A DNA stretch of 64,000 bases from Sphingobium abikonense NBRC 16140 (GCF_001598335.1 NZ_BCYT01000012.1:1-64000); one strand, 5' to 3'; shown: positions 9,177-19,258, numbered from the stretch's first letter. A program made the numbers and translations. The notes: generated by a model from the sequence alone, not told the origin.

Positions 9177-11612
9177 TCAGAAGGCGAAATCAAGCCCCAA
9201 GCGCACGGTTCGCGGACGCAGCGGGGTATAATAGTCCGATCGCAGGTCGAAAGGCGTGCCGAGCGAGAAGCGATTGCCATTGCTGTCGAGCAGGTTCGTG
9301 ATCGACAGCGAATATTGCAGCGGACCGTGCCGAAGGCTGGCGGTCAGGCTGGTGTCGACATAATCGCCCTGCGTCTGACCCAATATAGGCCCGACGCCCA
9401 GTCTGGATTTCCCGACATAGCGCGCCGCGCCATTGAGATGCAGGGCCATGTCGCCGTCCAAGACCATCCGATAATCGACTGCCAGACGCCCCCCCAGATT
9501 GGCGACATTGGGCAGCGACAGGGATTCGCCGTCAAACGACAATGCGCGGAGGAATTGCGCGGGCCGGCTGAGTTTGCTGTCATTATAGATGAAGCTGCCG
9601 TCGAGCGTCAGAGCCGTCAAAGGCCGCAGCACGATCCGGCCTTCCACCGTATAAATCCGGCCATCGCCGATATTGGCGGTCGTCGGCAATCCGATCCGGT
9701 CCGTCACGTCTGCCTGGATATCGCGCCAGTCGGTATAGGCGACATTGGCGCTGAGCGCGAGCGGATCGCGACCGGGCATCCCCTTGCGGAATCCCAACTC
9801 CACGGTGGACACGCGGTCATTCTGGTAACGGCGCACCCTCTGGTCATCGACGGCAAGGCCGCCGGGCCGAAAACCCTGCTGGAACCGGGCATAGAGCGTG
9901 ACATCGGGAATGGCGTCCGTCAGCAGCGATGCCGAGGGCAGGAAGATCGTCTCATTGCGATCCGCCTGTGCCTCGGCGCGGGCGAGGTCGGCCGATGACA
10001 GGGCGGCAATCGGGTCCAGAGCCTCACCCGACAGCCGGCTGTTGGTCAGCCGACCGCCGACCGTGGCGATCAGCCCCCGGATCGGTTCAAACGACGCTTC
10101 ACCGAACAGAGTCGCTTCCTTAACCCGATTGCGCACACCGGTCGCGGGCGCAGGCATACCGCGCCCGAACACTGGCACGTTCGGAATAATCTCCGGTAGG
10201 ACCGGGGCTGTTCCAAAGGACGTCAGTGATCGGTGAATGTCCGACATGCTTTGCAGATAGGACGCGCCCAATATCCAGCCCAGACCATTGTCGAGGTCGC
10301 GAACCAGCCGGTTTTCGGTCGAGAAAATGTCGACTTTGTTATCCTGGCGAAACAGCGCCGGTGCGCCGCCGGGCTGGGTGGCGTCATAGCTTTCGGCGAG
10401 GTCATGGCGGACAAGCCCGGTGGAGGACACGAAGCGCAGATTGTCCCACTGGCGTTCGATCCGCACATTGGCGAGCAGATAGTCGGAGGAATAGGGCTGG
10501 GTGACAGCCGACGCGCCTTTCAGGCGTCCGACCGAGCGGGTCGCATATTGCGCATCATCGCCGGCAATATGTTGATAGACGCCGCTGAGGTCGATGGTCC
10601 AATCCTCGTCCGGCGCAAAACGCAGCGCGGCGCGGCCGCCCCATGTCCGCACCCGGTTGACGTCTTCCTTGTCGCGATTGACGTCATCGATATAGCCGCC
10701 TTCCTGAACGCCATAGCCGACCAGTCTCAACGCCAGCTTTTCCGCGACAATCGGGACGTTCAATGTCGCCGACAGGTCGCCCCCGGGGTTGCCATGCTGC
10801 GTGGCTGACATACCTGCCGACATCTGGCCGCCATATTCGCCCAGATTGGGCGCATTGGGCATGATCCGGATGATGCCGCCCAAGGAACCAGCGCCGTATA
10901 ATGTGCCTTGCGGCCCTTCCAGCACTTCCACCCGGCCGACATCGTAAAGTTTGAGGTCAGGGTCGGGCGCTGCGTAATTGAGGCGCATGTCGCCAAGATA
11001 TTGGCCGGTCGTCGCCTGGGTCGGGCCAGCCACGCCGGAATCGGCGATGGCCCGGATGAAGAGCTTGTTGCGGCCATTGCCGGCGTGCGTGGAGCTGAGG
11101 CTCGCGATCCGCGCGAGCAGCGTCGCGCTGCCATTGGCGGCTTCAGCGCTGGTGAAGACGCTGCTGTCCAGCGTTTCGACCATCCCGGCATAGCGCGGCA
11201 GAGGCGTGTCGCGCTTGGACGCGGTAACGATGATCTCGACCGGATCGGCTTCGGGCGCGGGCAGGGCGGGTATGGCAGGCGCCGCAGGGGGTCGCGAGGG
11301 CGCCTGGTTCGGCTTGCGCTCCAGGCGCCATGTGCTGCCGGCAATGCGGCGCGCCCTGACGTTCGTGCCGTCGAGCAGCCGTCTAAATGCCACGTCGAGC
11401 GACATATGTCCGTTCAGACCTTTGACCGGTAGCCCGGCCACCGACTGGTCCGACATGCCGATGCTGGCCCCCGTTTGATGGCCGAGCGCAATCGCTGCCT
11501 CGCCCAGCCTGCCGGGAGCGATGCTGATCCTGTGTCTCTCCGCCGCCTGTACGGGCGTTGCGGTCGCCGTAATGGCGGCGGCGACGAAAAGGAGGTCAGT
11601 CTTGCGGCGCAT
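9177..11612 (-). CDS. TonB-dependent receptor with N-terminal STN signalling domain (FecA type)
   Basis: A protein of 811 residues. It has a signal peptide (about 1-23, ending TPVQA) and an STN domain around residues 25-100 (RISIAPGRLGEAAIALGHQT, then LDVAFRRLLDGTNVRARR). A Pro-rich linker leads to a plug starting near EIIVTASKRDTPLP, and a 22-strand barrel ends in RLGLDFAF, with the usual terminal Phe. STN domains pass ligand occupancy to a FecR anti-sigma factor, and fecR and the ECF sigma gene are directly upstream; the fecR 3' end overlaps this start by 17 bp. The substrate cannot be read from the sequence; siderophore, heme or another large ligand are all possible. The autotransporter gene starts 115 bp downstream. 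Confidence 0.92.
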   Translation of the reverse strand: MRRKTDLLFVAAAITATATPVQAAERHRISIAPGRLGEAAIALGHQTGASIGMSDQSVAGLPVKGLNGHMSLDVAFRRLLDGTNVRARRIAGSTWRLERKPNQAPSRPPAAPAIPALPAPEADPVEIIVTASKRDTPLPRYAGMVETLDSSVFTSAEAANGSATLLARIASLSSTHAGNGRNKLFIRAIADSGVAGPTQATTGQYLGDMRLNYAAPDPDLKLYDVGRVEVLEGPQGTLYGAGSLGGIIRIMPNAPNLGEYGGQMSAGMSATQHGNPGGDLSATLNVPIVAEKLALRLVGYGVQEGGYIDDVNRDKEDVNRVRTWGGRAALRFAPDEDWTIDLSGVYQHIAGDDAQYATRSVGRLKGASAVTQPYSSDYLLANVRIERQWDNLRFVSSTGLVRHDLAESYDATQPGGAPALFRQDNKVDIFSTENRLVRDLDNGLGWILGASYLQSMSDIHRSLTSFGTAPVLPEIIPNVPVFGRGMPAPATGVRNRVKEATLFGEASFEPIRGLIATVGGRLTNSRLSGEALDPIAALSSADLARAEAQADRNETIFLPSASLLTDAIPDVTLYARFQQGFRPGGLAVDDQRVRRYQNDRVSTVELGFRKGMPGRDPLALSANVAYTDWRDIQADVTDRIGLPTTANIGDGRIYTVEGRIVLRPLTALTLDGSFIYNDSKLSRPAQFLRALSFDGESLSLPNVANLGGRLAVDYRMVLDGDMALHLNGAARYVGKSRLGVGPILGQTQGDYVDTSLTASLRHGPLQYSLSITNLLDSNGNRFSLGTPFDLRSDYYTPLRPRTVRLGLDFAF

Positions 11613-12540
11613 TCCCTTCCTTGGACGATGCTGGCGTCAGCATCCAACCGCCGTCCTTTGGCACGGCCGAAAGCCCCATCAATGGCGCGGCGCCGGAAAA
11701 GAACCGTGCCGGATTTTTGTCCAGCTCGATCGTGCCGGTAAAGCGCATCGCCTGCGCAGAAGCGGTCGTCGTTACGCGAATGCCGAGCGATCGGCCAATA
11801 TCCTGGCCGATGTCGCGGATGGGCGCGTTGTTGTAGACCAAGCGCCCTTCGCGCCAGCTGGCGACCGCAGCGGGCGCGACATCCATGACCCGAAGGCCCT
11901 CCGCATCGTCGGCAAGCGCGCGGCCGGCTGGCAGGGCGATCGCCTCCGCCTGCGGATTGTAGATCACCTTGCCCTCGGACACGCCGATGCGGGTCGCCTT
12001 GTCGGTATGGACAATGTTGAATATCGTGCCAGCATCCTCGAAGACAGCATCGCCGACGCTGACGCGGAAGGGATCACTGGCGTCGTGTCGGACGGTGAAG
12101 GCAGCCTCGCCCCGGTCCAGCGCGGCGAAACGCGCGTCGTTGCGATCGAGGCGAAGCCGCGTATCGCCGTTGAGATCGATCGTTGTGCCATCGTCAAGCG
12201 CGATATGGCGCGTTTCGCCGGGCCGCGTGGCCACGCGGTAGATGTCGGCGCGGTTCATCGTGCCGATCGACACGGTGGCGACCAGGGCAGCAGCGATCGC
12301 CCCGCCAGCCGCCCAGCGCCAGACCAGACGGCGCGGCGGCGCTATGTCATTGGCGGGCAGGGGCAGCGTGACCGGATCAGCAGGGATGATGGCGTCCAGT
12401 TCCGCGTCCTGGGCCATCAAGGCGTCATAGGCTTGGCCGCGCGCGGGGTCGCCCTCCAGCCAGATGGTGAAGGCCTCCCAGTCGTCAAATCCCGGATCCC
12501 GCGTGCGGATCACCCACGCGAGCGCCTCCTCATTCACCAT
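11596..12540 (-). CDS. FecR-type anti-sigma factor / sigma regulator
   Basis: A protein of 314 residues. The N-terminal cytoplasmic part (LAWVIRTRDPGFDDWEAFTIWLEGDPARGQAYD) is the DUF4880-type sigma-binding segment. One transmembrane helix follows near residues 73-94 (WRWAAGGAIAAALVATVS). The periplasmic FecR domain contains TRPGETRHIALDDGTTIDLN and later WREGRLVYNNAPI, and the C-terminus resembles DUF4974, which contacts an STN domain. The gene sits between the ECF sigma gene (55 bp upstream) and the STN receptor it overlaps, the standard order of surface-signalling systems. Regulation probably runs by signal-dependent proteolysis that releases the sigma factor; that part is inference from the family. 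Confidence 0.9.
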   Translation of the reverse strand: MVNEEALAWVIRTRDPGFDDWEAFTIWLEGDPARGQAYDALMAQDAELDAIIPADPVTLPLPANDIAPPRRLVWRWAAGGAIAAALVATVSIGTMNRADIYRVATRPGETRHIALDDGTTIDLNGDTRLRLDRNDARFAALDRGEAAFTVRHDASDPFRVSVGDAVFEDAGTIFNIVHTDKATRIGVSEGKVIYNPQAEAIALPAGRALADDAEGLRVMDVAPAAVASWREGRLVYNNAPIRDIGQDIGRSLGIRVTTTASAQAMRFTGTIELDKNPARFFSGAAPLMGLSAVPKDGGWMLTPASSKEGNAPQD

Positions 12541-12595
12541 GGCTCCAGCCCTGTTCCTATTATGCCCCTTGATAGGCCTGACGCCGCCGAGCCGC

Positions 12596-13108
12596 TCATT
12601 CCGTATCCAGTTTCTGCTTGAGCGCGATCATCGCACGATAGGCCTTTTGCAGGTCCTTCTCCACCGTGGTCAGACTTACACCCAATTCTTCGGCGATCAC
12701 CTTCTGCCCGACGCCTTCGATCCGGAAACGACGGAAGACGAGTTCGACCCTTGGCCCCAGTGCGCGCAGAATGCTTCGCGCTTCATCCAGCTGCTGGTTC
12801 AGGATCAGCCGATCGTCTACGGGGACGTCATCGCTCGGATCGGCCATGACGCCGCCCGCGCCCCCGGCCCAATCCTGCTCGCGCCGTTCCCGCCGGGTCG
12901 AGGACCGATACCGGTCGAGCATCAGATTGTTCGCCATGCGGTAGAGATAGGGCAGCGGGTCGGCCACCGGACCAAGATCTTTGGCCTCCAGCTTCATCCA
13001 CATATCCTGCAACAGGTCTTCAGCGTCGTCGCCCGCGCCGCGCGCGCGCAAAAAGCGCAGCAGCGCGGCGCGGTGCGTCATGAATATCGCGGAAAGGCCG
13101 GTGGCCAT
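12596..13108 (-). CDS. ECF RNA polymerase sigma factor, FecI type
   Basis: About 170 residues from the ATG chosen here. Region 2 is visible in FMTHRAALLRFLRARGAGDD, AEDLLQDMWMKLE and PLPYLYRMANNLMLDRYRS; region 4 in LGPRVELVFRRFRIEGVGQKVIAEELGVSLTTVEKDL. The fecR and STN-receptor genes follow on the same strand, so this is the effector of a cell-surface signalling cascade. The frame continues upstream to 13291, with another ATG at 13150. I favour 13108 because FecI-like proteins begin just before the region 2 helix, but the ribosome-binding site is weak at every candidate. It is divergent from the serine hydrolase gene, and the short intergenic region probably holds both promoters. Confidence 0.9.
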   Translation of the reverse strand: MATGLSAIFMTHRAALLRFLRARGAGDDAEDLLQDMWMKLEAKDLGPVADPLPYLYRMANNLMLDRYRSSTRRERREQDWAGGAGGVMADPSDDVPVDDRLILNQQLDEARSILRALGPRVELVFRRFRIEGVGQKVIAEELGVSLTTVEKDLQKAYRAMIALKQKLDTE

Positions 13109-13241
13109 GCCTGTTCTGGGTCCAATGCGTGCGATCAGGCCGGATGCCATAGAGGGGGCGACGGGGTGTTGGCAATCGCCAAGCTGTTTACGTTGCCGCA
13201 ACCGTGCTTTAGCGCCGCAGGTCACGACAAGGCGATGAGGG

Positions 13242-14447
13242 ATGCGGATGCTTGACGGGTTGGACAGGGCGGCAGCGCTAGCAGCGGGCATGGACGCGGA
13301 CCGGCTGGATGCGCTCGTGACGTTTCTCGATCAACATTATGTCCAGAGCGGCAAGCTGCCCCACATGCAGTTTCTTCTGTCCCGCGATGAGGCACCGCTA
13401 ATTTCGGTGACGCGCGGCGCGGCGCGGGTCGACGGGACCCCGCTGCATCCCAATGCCCTGTATCGTATCGCGTCGATGACGAAGCCGGTCACGTCGGTCG
13501 CCTTCATGATGCTGGTGGAGCAGGGACAGGTGGCACTGGACACGCCTGTCACGCACCTCATCCCCGAATTTGCCGACCTGCGCGTTGGCAATGCATGCGA
13601 AAGCCGGCCAGCGCGGGCAATGCAGATGATCGACCTGCTGCGGCATACATCGGGCCTGACCTATGGGTTGCAGCGCCAGACCGCGATCGACGCGCGCTAT
13701 CGGGAGATGGGGCTGGACGAGTTTCAGCAACAGCGTACCTCGGACCAGTTCATTGCCGATCTTGCGACCTTGCCGCTGGAATTTTCTCCGGGAGAAAGAT
13801 GGAATTATTCGGTGTCTACGGACGTGCTGGGCGTCGTGATCGAGCGATTGACGGGGACGGACCTGCAAAGCCATTTCGAGCGCGCCATCTTCACGCCGCT
13901 GGGCATGGCGGACACCGTCTTTGTGCTGCCGGCAGACAAGGCTGCGCGCATGACCGACGCCTGGCGGCTGGAGGAAAGCGGCCTGCGGGTTCCGGCCGAT
14001 CTGGGCGCGCGGAGCAATTGGCGACGGAGCGGATGCTTTTTCTCAGGCGGGGGAGGGCTGGTGTCGAGCGTCGCCGACTATCACCGGTTCGCACGCATGT
14101 TGCTGCGCGGCGGCGAACTCGATGGCCAGCGCCTGTTGTCGGAGGAGACGGTCGCGGCGATGCGCACCAACCAATTGCCCGGCGGCAGCGATCTGGCAGG
14201 CATGTCCAGCGCGATGTTCAGCGAAGCAGACTATCAGGGTGTGGGCTTTGGCCTGGGCTTCGCCATGGGGCTGGCAAAAGGCGAATATTACTGGGGTGGT
14301 GTGTTTTCGACCTATTTCTGGATCGACCCTGTGGAACGGCTGATCGGGATATTCATGACCCAGCTTCTGCCGTCCAGCGCCTATCCCGTGCGGGCGCAAA
14401 TGCGCGCGGCCGTGTCAGAAGCGATCGTCCGGTCACGGCGCGACTGA
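13242..14447 (+). CDS. Serine hydrolase, class C beta-lactamase/esterase (EstB) family
   Basis: A protein of 401 residues with the beta-lactamase fold. The nucleophile motif SxxK is SMTK in YRIASMTKPVTS, and the second catalytic motif is YSVS in WNYSVSTDVLGVVIE. Other family marks are HTSGLTYG and GGGGLVSSVADYHRFARML. No signal peptide is seen, which argues for a cytoplasmic esterase rather than a secreted beta-lactamase. ATG codons at 13242 and 13248 are both possible, with GATGAGGG just upstream. The gene is divergent from the ECF sigma gene; whether it belongs functionally to that cluster is unknown. Confidence 0.85.
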   Translation: MRMLDGLDRAAALAAGMDADRLDALVTFLDQHYVQSGKLPHMQFLLSRDEAPLISVTRGAARVDGTPLHPNALYRIASMTKPVTSVAFMMLVEQGQVALDTPVTHLIPEFADLRVGNACESRPARAMQMIDLLRHTSGLTYGLQRQTAIDARYREMGLDEFQQQRTSDQFIADLATLPLEFSPGERWNYSVSTDVLGVVIERLTGTDLQSHFERAIFTPLGMADTVFVLPADKAARMTDAWRLEESGLRVPADLGARSNWRRSGCFFSGGGGLVSSVADYHRFARMLLRGGELDGQRLLSEETVAAMRTNQLPGGSDLAGMSSAMFSEADYQGVGFGLGFAMGLAKGEYYWGGVFSTYFWIDPVERLIGIFMTQLLPSSAYPVRAQMRAAVSEAIVRSRRD

Positions 14448-14557
14448 CGGATCGAAAGATCGCGCGACAAGTTCTTGCTGCACCGCCGAAATGCTGATGG
14501 CGCTGGTCCTGCGGCTATGCCATCATCATGGGTGATTCAGCAGGGGGACGTCACGCC

Positions 14558-17026
14558 ATGAACCTTGAGGGCCAGACCAAACTTCCCAGGCCCGCGCCGC
14601 GGCAGGTCGATCCCGAATTGCTGGCCCGTGAAATCGTCGAGCGACTGACCTATCGCATCGGCAAGGATGCCGCTGCCGCCAAGCCCCATGACTGGCTGCA
14701 TGCCGTCATCCTGGCAATCCGCGACCGGGTGATCGACGCCTGGATCGAATCCACCCATAAAACCTATGAGGCGCAGGGGCGCCGGGTCTATTATCTCAGC
14801 CTGGAATTCCTGATCGGGCGACTGATGCGCGATGCCGCGTCCAACATGGAGATGTTGGACGATTTACAGGCGGCACTGGCTTCGCTGGGTGTCGACATCG
14901 ACATCATTGCCGCGTTGGAGCCTGACGCCGCGCTGGGCAATGGCGGCCTGGGCCGGCTTGCCGCCTGTTTCATGGAAAGCATGGCGACGGTGGACGTGCC
15001 CGCTTATGGTTATGGCATCCGCTATGTAAACGGCATGTTCCGGCAGGAAATCAGCGATGGCTGGCAGGTGGAATTGCCGGAAAACTGGCTGGCGCATGGC
15101 AACCCTTGGGAATTCGAGCGGCGCGAGGCGAGCTACGAGGTCGGCTTTGGCGGTCGCGTCGATCCGGCCGAGGGGCAAGAGGCCGGCCCGCATCAGATGC
15201 ACTGGCGGCCGGGCGAGCGTGTCATCGCGACCCCCTATGATACGCCGATCGCGGGATGGCGCGGCAAGCGCGTCAATACGCTGCGCTTGTGGGAGGCGCA
15301 GCCCATCGACCCGATCCTGCTCGACAAGTTCAATGCCGGCGACCATCTGGGCGCCTTGTCCGAAAGCAACCGTGCCGAAGCGCTCACCCGCGTGCTCTAT
15401 CCCGCAGATTCTTCGCCTGCGGGCCAGGAATTGCGGTTGCGCCAGGAATATTTCTTCTCGTCCGCCTCTTTGCAGGACATAGTGCGCCGGCATATCCAAT
15501 ATTTCGGCGACATACGAACCTTGCCGGACAAGGCCGCGATCCAGCTCAACGACACGCATCCGGCAGTGTCGGTTGCTGAACTGATGCGCATCCTGCTCGA
15601 CGATCATGGGCTTGATTTTGACGAAGGGTGGGACATTACCCGCCGCACCTTCAGCTATACCAATCACACCTTGCTGCCCGAGGCGCTGGAAAGCTGGCCG
15701 GTGCCGCTGTTCGAGCGCCTGCTGCCACGCCACATGCAGATCGTCTATGCGGTGAACAGCCGGCTGCTGGCGGAAGCGCGCCGGTCCGGGCAGTTTGATG
15801 ACGGCGCGATCGGCGCGATTTCCCTGATCGATGAACATGGCGGCCGCCGGGTGCGCATGGGCAATCTCGCCTTTGCCGGGTCGCACAGCGTCAACGGTGT
15901 GTCGGCGCTGCACACCGACCTGATGAAGGAAACGGTCTTTGCTGACCTACACCGCCTTTATCCCGCGCGCATCAACAACAAGACCAATGGCGTTACCTTC
16001 CGCCGCTGGCTGATGCAGTGCAATCCGGGCCTCACTGCCCTTATCCGTGATGCCATCGGCGATCGGTTCCTGGACGATCCCGAAGCATTGCGCGATCTTG
16101 ATCGCTTCGCCGAGGATGCGGGCTTTCAGGAGAAGTTCCTCTCGGTCAAACGCGCCAACAAGGGGGCGCTGTCCGACCTGTTGCGCAAGCGGGTCAATGC
16201 GCGGATCGACCCGGCGGCGCTGTTCGACATCCAGATCAAGCGCATCCATGAATATAAGCGCCAGTTGCTCAACATCATCGAGGCGGTGTCGCTTTATGAC
16301 CAGATTCGCTCTCACCCCGAACGCGACTGGTCGCCGCGCGTCAAGCTGTTCGGCGGCAAGGCCGCGCCCAGCTATCATAACGCCAAGCTGATCATCAAAT
16401 TGGCCAATGACGTGGCCCGCGCCGTCAATCACGATCCGGCGGTGCGGGGGCTGCTCAAACTGCAATTCGTGCCCAATTACAATGTGTCCATGGCGGAAAT
16501 GATGATCCCGGCCGCGGACCTGAGCGAACAGATTTCGACGGCGGGCATGGAAGCGTCAGGCACCGGCAACATGAAGTTCGCGGTCAATGGCGCGCTGACC
16601 ATCGGCACGCTGGATGGCGCCAATGTCGAAATGCGCGATCATGTCGGCGATGATAACATCATCATCTTCGGCCTGACCGCGCAGGAGGTGAATGAGAGGC
16701 GCGCCAATGGCTATAATCCTGGCGAGGTAATCGGCCAGAGCCGAGAACTCGGACAGGCGCTCGACGCCATCGCCAGCGGTGTCTTTTCCCCCGACGATCC
16801 TGATCGCTACAAGGCGTTGATCCAGGGCATCCATGATCATGACTGGTTCATGGTCGCGGCTGATTTTGACAGCTATTCGGCGGCGCAGCGATCTGTCGAC
16901 GCCCTGTGGAAGGATGAAGCGCTCTGGGCGAAGAAGGCGATCCACAATGTAGCGCGCATGGGCTGGTTCTCGTCCGATCGAACGATCCGCGAATATGCGA
17001 CCGACATATGGAAGCTGCCGGCATGA
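14558..17026 (+). CDS. glgP: Glycogen/maltodextrin phosphorylase
   Basis: A protein of about 822 residues, the usual length for GT35 phosphorylases. It releases glucose 1-phosphate from the non-reducing ends of glycogen. The pyridoxal-phosphate lysine is in EASGTGNMKFAVNGALTIG followed by TLDGANVEM. Other hallmarks are YYLSLEFLIGR, NGGLGRLAACFMESMA, GYGIRYVNGMFRQ and NDTHPAVSVAELMRILLD. AGGGGG lies about eleven bases before the ATG at 14558; an in-frame ATG at 14528 has no such site. First gene of glgP-glgB-glgC-glgA-glgX, so breakdown and synthesis are encoded together. Just 20 bp separate it from glgB. Confidence 0.95.
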   Translation: MNLEGQTKLPRPAPRQVDPELLAREIVERLTYRIGKDAAAAKPHDWLHAVILAIRDRVIDAWIESTHKTYEAQGRRVYYLSLEFLIGRLMRDAASNMEMLDDLQAALASLGVDIDIIAALEPDAALGNGGLGRLAACFMESMATVDVPAYGYGIRYVNGMFRQEISDGWQVELPENWLAHGNPWEFERREASYEVGFGGRVDPAEGQEAGPHQMHWRPGERVIATPYDTPIAGWRGKRVNTLRLWEAQPIDPILLDKFNAGDHLGALSESNRAEALTRVLYPADSSPAGQELRLRQEYFFSSASLQDIVRRHIQYFGDIRTLPDKAAIQLNDTHPAVSVAELMRILLDDHGLDFDEGWDITRRTFSYTNHTLLPEALESWPVPLFERLLPRHMQIVYAVNSRLLAEARRSGQFDDGAIGAISLIDEHGGRRVRMGNLAFAGSHSVNGVSALHTDLMKETVFADLHRLYPARINNKTNGVTFRRWLMQCNPGLTALIRDAIGDRFLDDPEALRDLDRFAEDAGFQEKFLSVKRANKGALSDLLRKRVNARIDPAALFDIQIKRIHEYKRQLLNIIEAVSLYDQIRSHPERDWSPRVKLFGGKAAPSYHNAKLIIKLANDVARAVNHDPAVRGLLKLQFVPNYNVSMAEMMIPAADLSEQISTAGMEASGTGNMKFAVNGALTIGTLDGANVEMRDHVGDDNIIIFGLTAQEVNERRANGYNPGEVIGQSRELGQALDAIASGVFSPDDPDRYKALIQGIHDHDWFMVAADFDSYSAAQRSVDALWKDEALWAKKAIHNVARMGWFSSDRTIREYATDIWKLPA

Positions 17027-17046
17027 CGCAGGGGCGCAGATAGGCG

Positions 17047-19206
17047 ATGCTGACGCGGGATCAGATCGACCGATTGGTTACGGGTCGGGAGGATGATCCC
17101 TTCGCCACCTTGGGCGTGCATCCGGCCGACAAGGGCTTCACCGCCTGCGTGATGGTGCCGGACGCGACAGGCGTCACGGCTCTGACGCTGGAGGGCAAGA
17201 CCGTCGGGGAATTGGCCTGCATTCATCCCGATGGTCTGTTCGGGGGCAAGGTGTCGGTGAAAAAGCGCCAGCCACTGCGATATGTCGCGCGGTATCCCGA
17301 CGGCAGCGATTACGCGCTGGTCGACCCCTATGGCTATGGCCCGGTGCTGGGGCCGATGGACGACCATTATTTCGCGGAAGGATCGCACGAACGGCTGTTC
17401 GACAAGCTGGGCGCGCATGTCCTTCACCACGAAGGAATGGGCGGCACGCATTTCGCGGTCTGGGCACCTAACGCCTTGCGCGTTTCGGTCGTCGGCGACT
17501 TTAATCGCTGGGATGGGCGGCGGGGCCTCATGCGTCGCCGGGGCGATGCGGGCGTCTGGGAAATCTTCCTGCCCGAAGTCGGTGCGGGCAGTGCCTACAA
17601 ATTTGAAATCCTCGGCGTGAATGGCGAGCTGCTGCCGCTCAAGTCCGATCCGTTCGCCTTTCAGTCCGAATTGCGTCCTTCCACCGCCTCAATCGTCGCG
17701 CCGCCGCCCGCGCATATATGGGGCGATGACCGGCATCGGGCGCATTGGCGGGACGCTGACCCCCGCCGCGAACCCATCGCCATCTATGAAGTCCATGCCG
17801 GATCGTGGCAGCGCGATGCCGAAGGCCATTTCCTGACCTGGGATGAATTGGCCAATCGGCTGATCCCCTATGTCGTGGGCATGGGCTTCACCCATATCGA
17901 ATTTCTGCCGATCAGCGAGCATCCCTATGATCCCAGTTGGGGCTATCAGACGCTCGGCCTCTATGCGCCCAGCGCGCGTTTTGGGGATGCGGAGGGCTTT
18001 GCGCGATTTGTGGACGGCGCGCATCGCGCCGGCATTGGCGTCATTCTGGATTGGGTGCCCGCGCATTTTCCGACCGACGAACATGGGCTGGCGCGTTTCG
18101 ATGGCACCGCGCTTTATGAACATGCCGACCCGCGCAAGGGCTTTCACCCCGACTGGAACACCGCCATCTACAATTATGGTCGGCGTGAAGTGGCGCAGTT
18201 TCTGGCCAATAATGCGCTGTTCTGGGCGGAGCGCTATCATGTCGATGGGCTGCGGGTGGATGCGGTCGCCTCCATGCTCTACCTCGATTATTCGCGGCAG
18301 CCGGGGGAATGGATCCCCAACGACCATGGCGGTCGCGAAAATGTCGAGGCCGTGGCCTTCCTTCAGCAGATGAACAAAGCGCTCTATGGCGCGCATCCCG
18401 GCGTCATGACGATCGCCGAAGAGTCCACCAGCTGGCCAGGCGTTTCGCGCCCTGTCGATGCGGGTGGACTGGGGTTCGGGTTCAAATGGAATATGGGCTT
18501 CATGCACGACACGCTGCGGTATCTGCAGCGTGACCCGGTGCACCGCGCGCACCATCATGACGACATCACCTTCGGGCTGCTCTACGCCTTTGACGAAAAT
18601 TTCGTCCTGCCGCTCAGCCATGACGAGGTGGTGCATGGCAAATCGTCCCTGCTGCACAAGATGGCGGGCGATGACTGGCAGAAATTCGCGACTCTCCGCG
18701 CCTATTATGGCCTGATGTGGGGCTATCCCGGCAAGAAGCTGCTGTTCATGGGGCAGGAATTCGCCCAGCGCGACGAATGGAGCGAGGCACGTGCGCTCGA
18801 CTGGCATCTGCTCGACCATGCGCCGCACCGGGGGGTGCAGCGCCTGGTTGCCGACCTCAACCATCTGTACAGCAGTCGCCCGGCACTTCACGCCCGCGAT
18901 TGCGAGGCGGAAGGCTTCGAATGGGTGCTGGTGGACGCGCGCGCGGATTCGATCTTCGCGTGGGTGCGGCGCGCGCCCGGTGCGCTGCCGATCGTCGTCA
19001 TCAGTCATTTCACGCCCGTGCTGCGCCACGCTTACCGCATGCGCCTTCCCTCCGGCGGGCGCTGGCGGGAAGTGATGAACAGCGACGCGCAGGATTATGG
19101 CGGTAGCGGTGCCGGCAATATGGGCGCGGTGACGGCTGATGAGGAAGGGTGGGCCAACATCACCATTCCGCCCTTCGCCACGTTGATGCTCGAACTGGAA
19201 TTTTGA
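17047..19206 (+). CDS. glgB: 1,4-alpha-glucan branching enzyme
   Basis: A protein of 719 residues with a double N-terminal beta-sandwich (N1 plus CBM48, as in GTHFAVWAPNALRVSVVGDFN) and a GH13 barrel. It cuts alpha-1,4 glucan and transfers the piece to a 6-position. Catalytic motifs are GLRVDAVASMLYLDYSR (nucleophile Asp), TIAEESTSWPGVSRP (acid/base Glu) and LSHDEVVHGKSSLLHKM (transition-state Asp). The C-terminal all-beta domain ends TLMLELEF. The full N1 domain makes it the long type of branching enzyme. It lies second in the glycogen operon, with short spacing on both sides. Confidence 0.96.
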   Translation: MLTRDQIDRLVTGREDDPFATLGVHPADKGFTACVMVPDATGVTALTLEGKTVGELACIHPDGLFGGKVSVKKRQPLRYVARYPDGSDYALVDPYGYGPVLGPMDDHYFAEGSHERLFDKLGAHVLHHEGMGGTHFAVWAPNALRVSVVGDFNRWDGRRGLMRRRGDAGVWEIFLPEVGAGSAYKFEILGVNGELLPLKSDPFAFQSELRPSTASIVAPPPAHIWGDDRHRAHWRDADPRREPIAIYEVHAGSWQRDAEGHFLTWDELANRLIPYVVGMGFTHIEFLPISEHPYDPSWGYQTLGLYAPSARFGDAEGFARFVDGAHRAGIGVILDWVPAHFPTDEHGLARFDGTALYEHADPRKGFHPDWNTAIYNYGRREVAQFLANNALFWAERYHVDGLRVDAVASMLYLDYSRQPGEWIPNDHGGRENVEAVAFLQQMNKALYGAHPGVMTIAEESTSWPGVSRPVDAGGLGFGFKWNMGFMHDTLRYLQRDPVHRAHHHDDITFGLLYAFDENFVLPLSHDEVVHGKSSLLHKMAGDDWQKFATLRAYYGLMWGYPGKKLLFMGQEFAQRDEWSEARALDWHLLDHAPHRGVQRLVADLNHLYSSRPALHARDCEAEGFEWVLVDARADSIFAWVRRAPGALPIVVISHFTPVLRHAYRMRLPSGGRWREVMNSDAQDYGGSGAGNMGAVTADEEGWANITIPPFATLMLELEF

Positions 19207-19258
19207 CAGGCTGGCGGGCGCATTCGGGCGACCTGCCGGCGGGTGAATGGAGAGGCGG

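Noticed and set aside
9062..9280. 73-residue N-terminal extension of the autotransporter
   Set aside because: A strong AGGAG and a signal peptide begin at 9061. The extension would overlap the receptor gene end and contains no family sequence.
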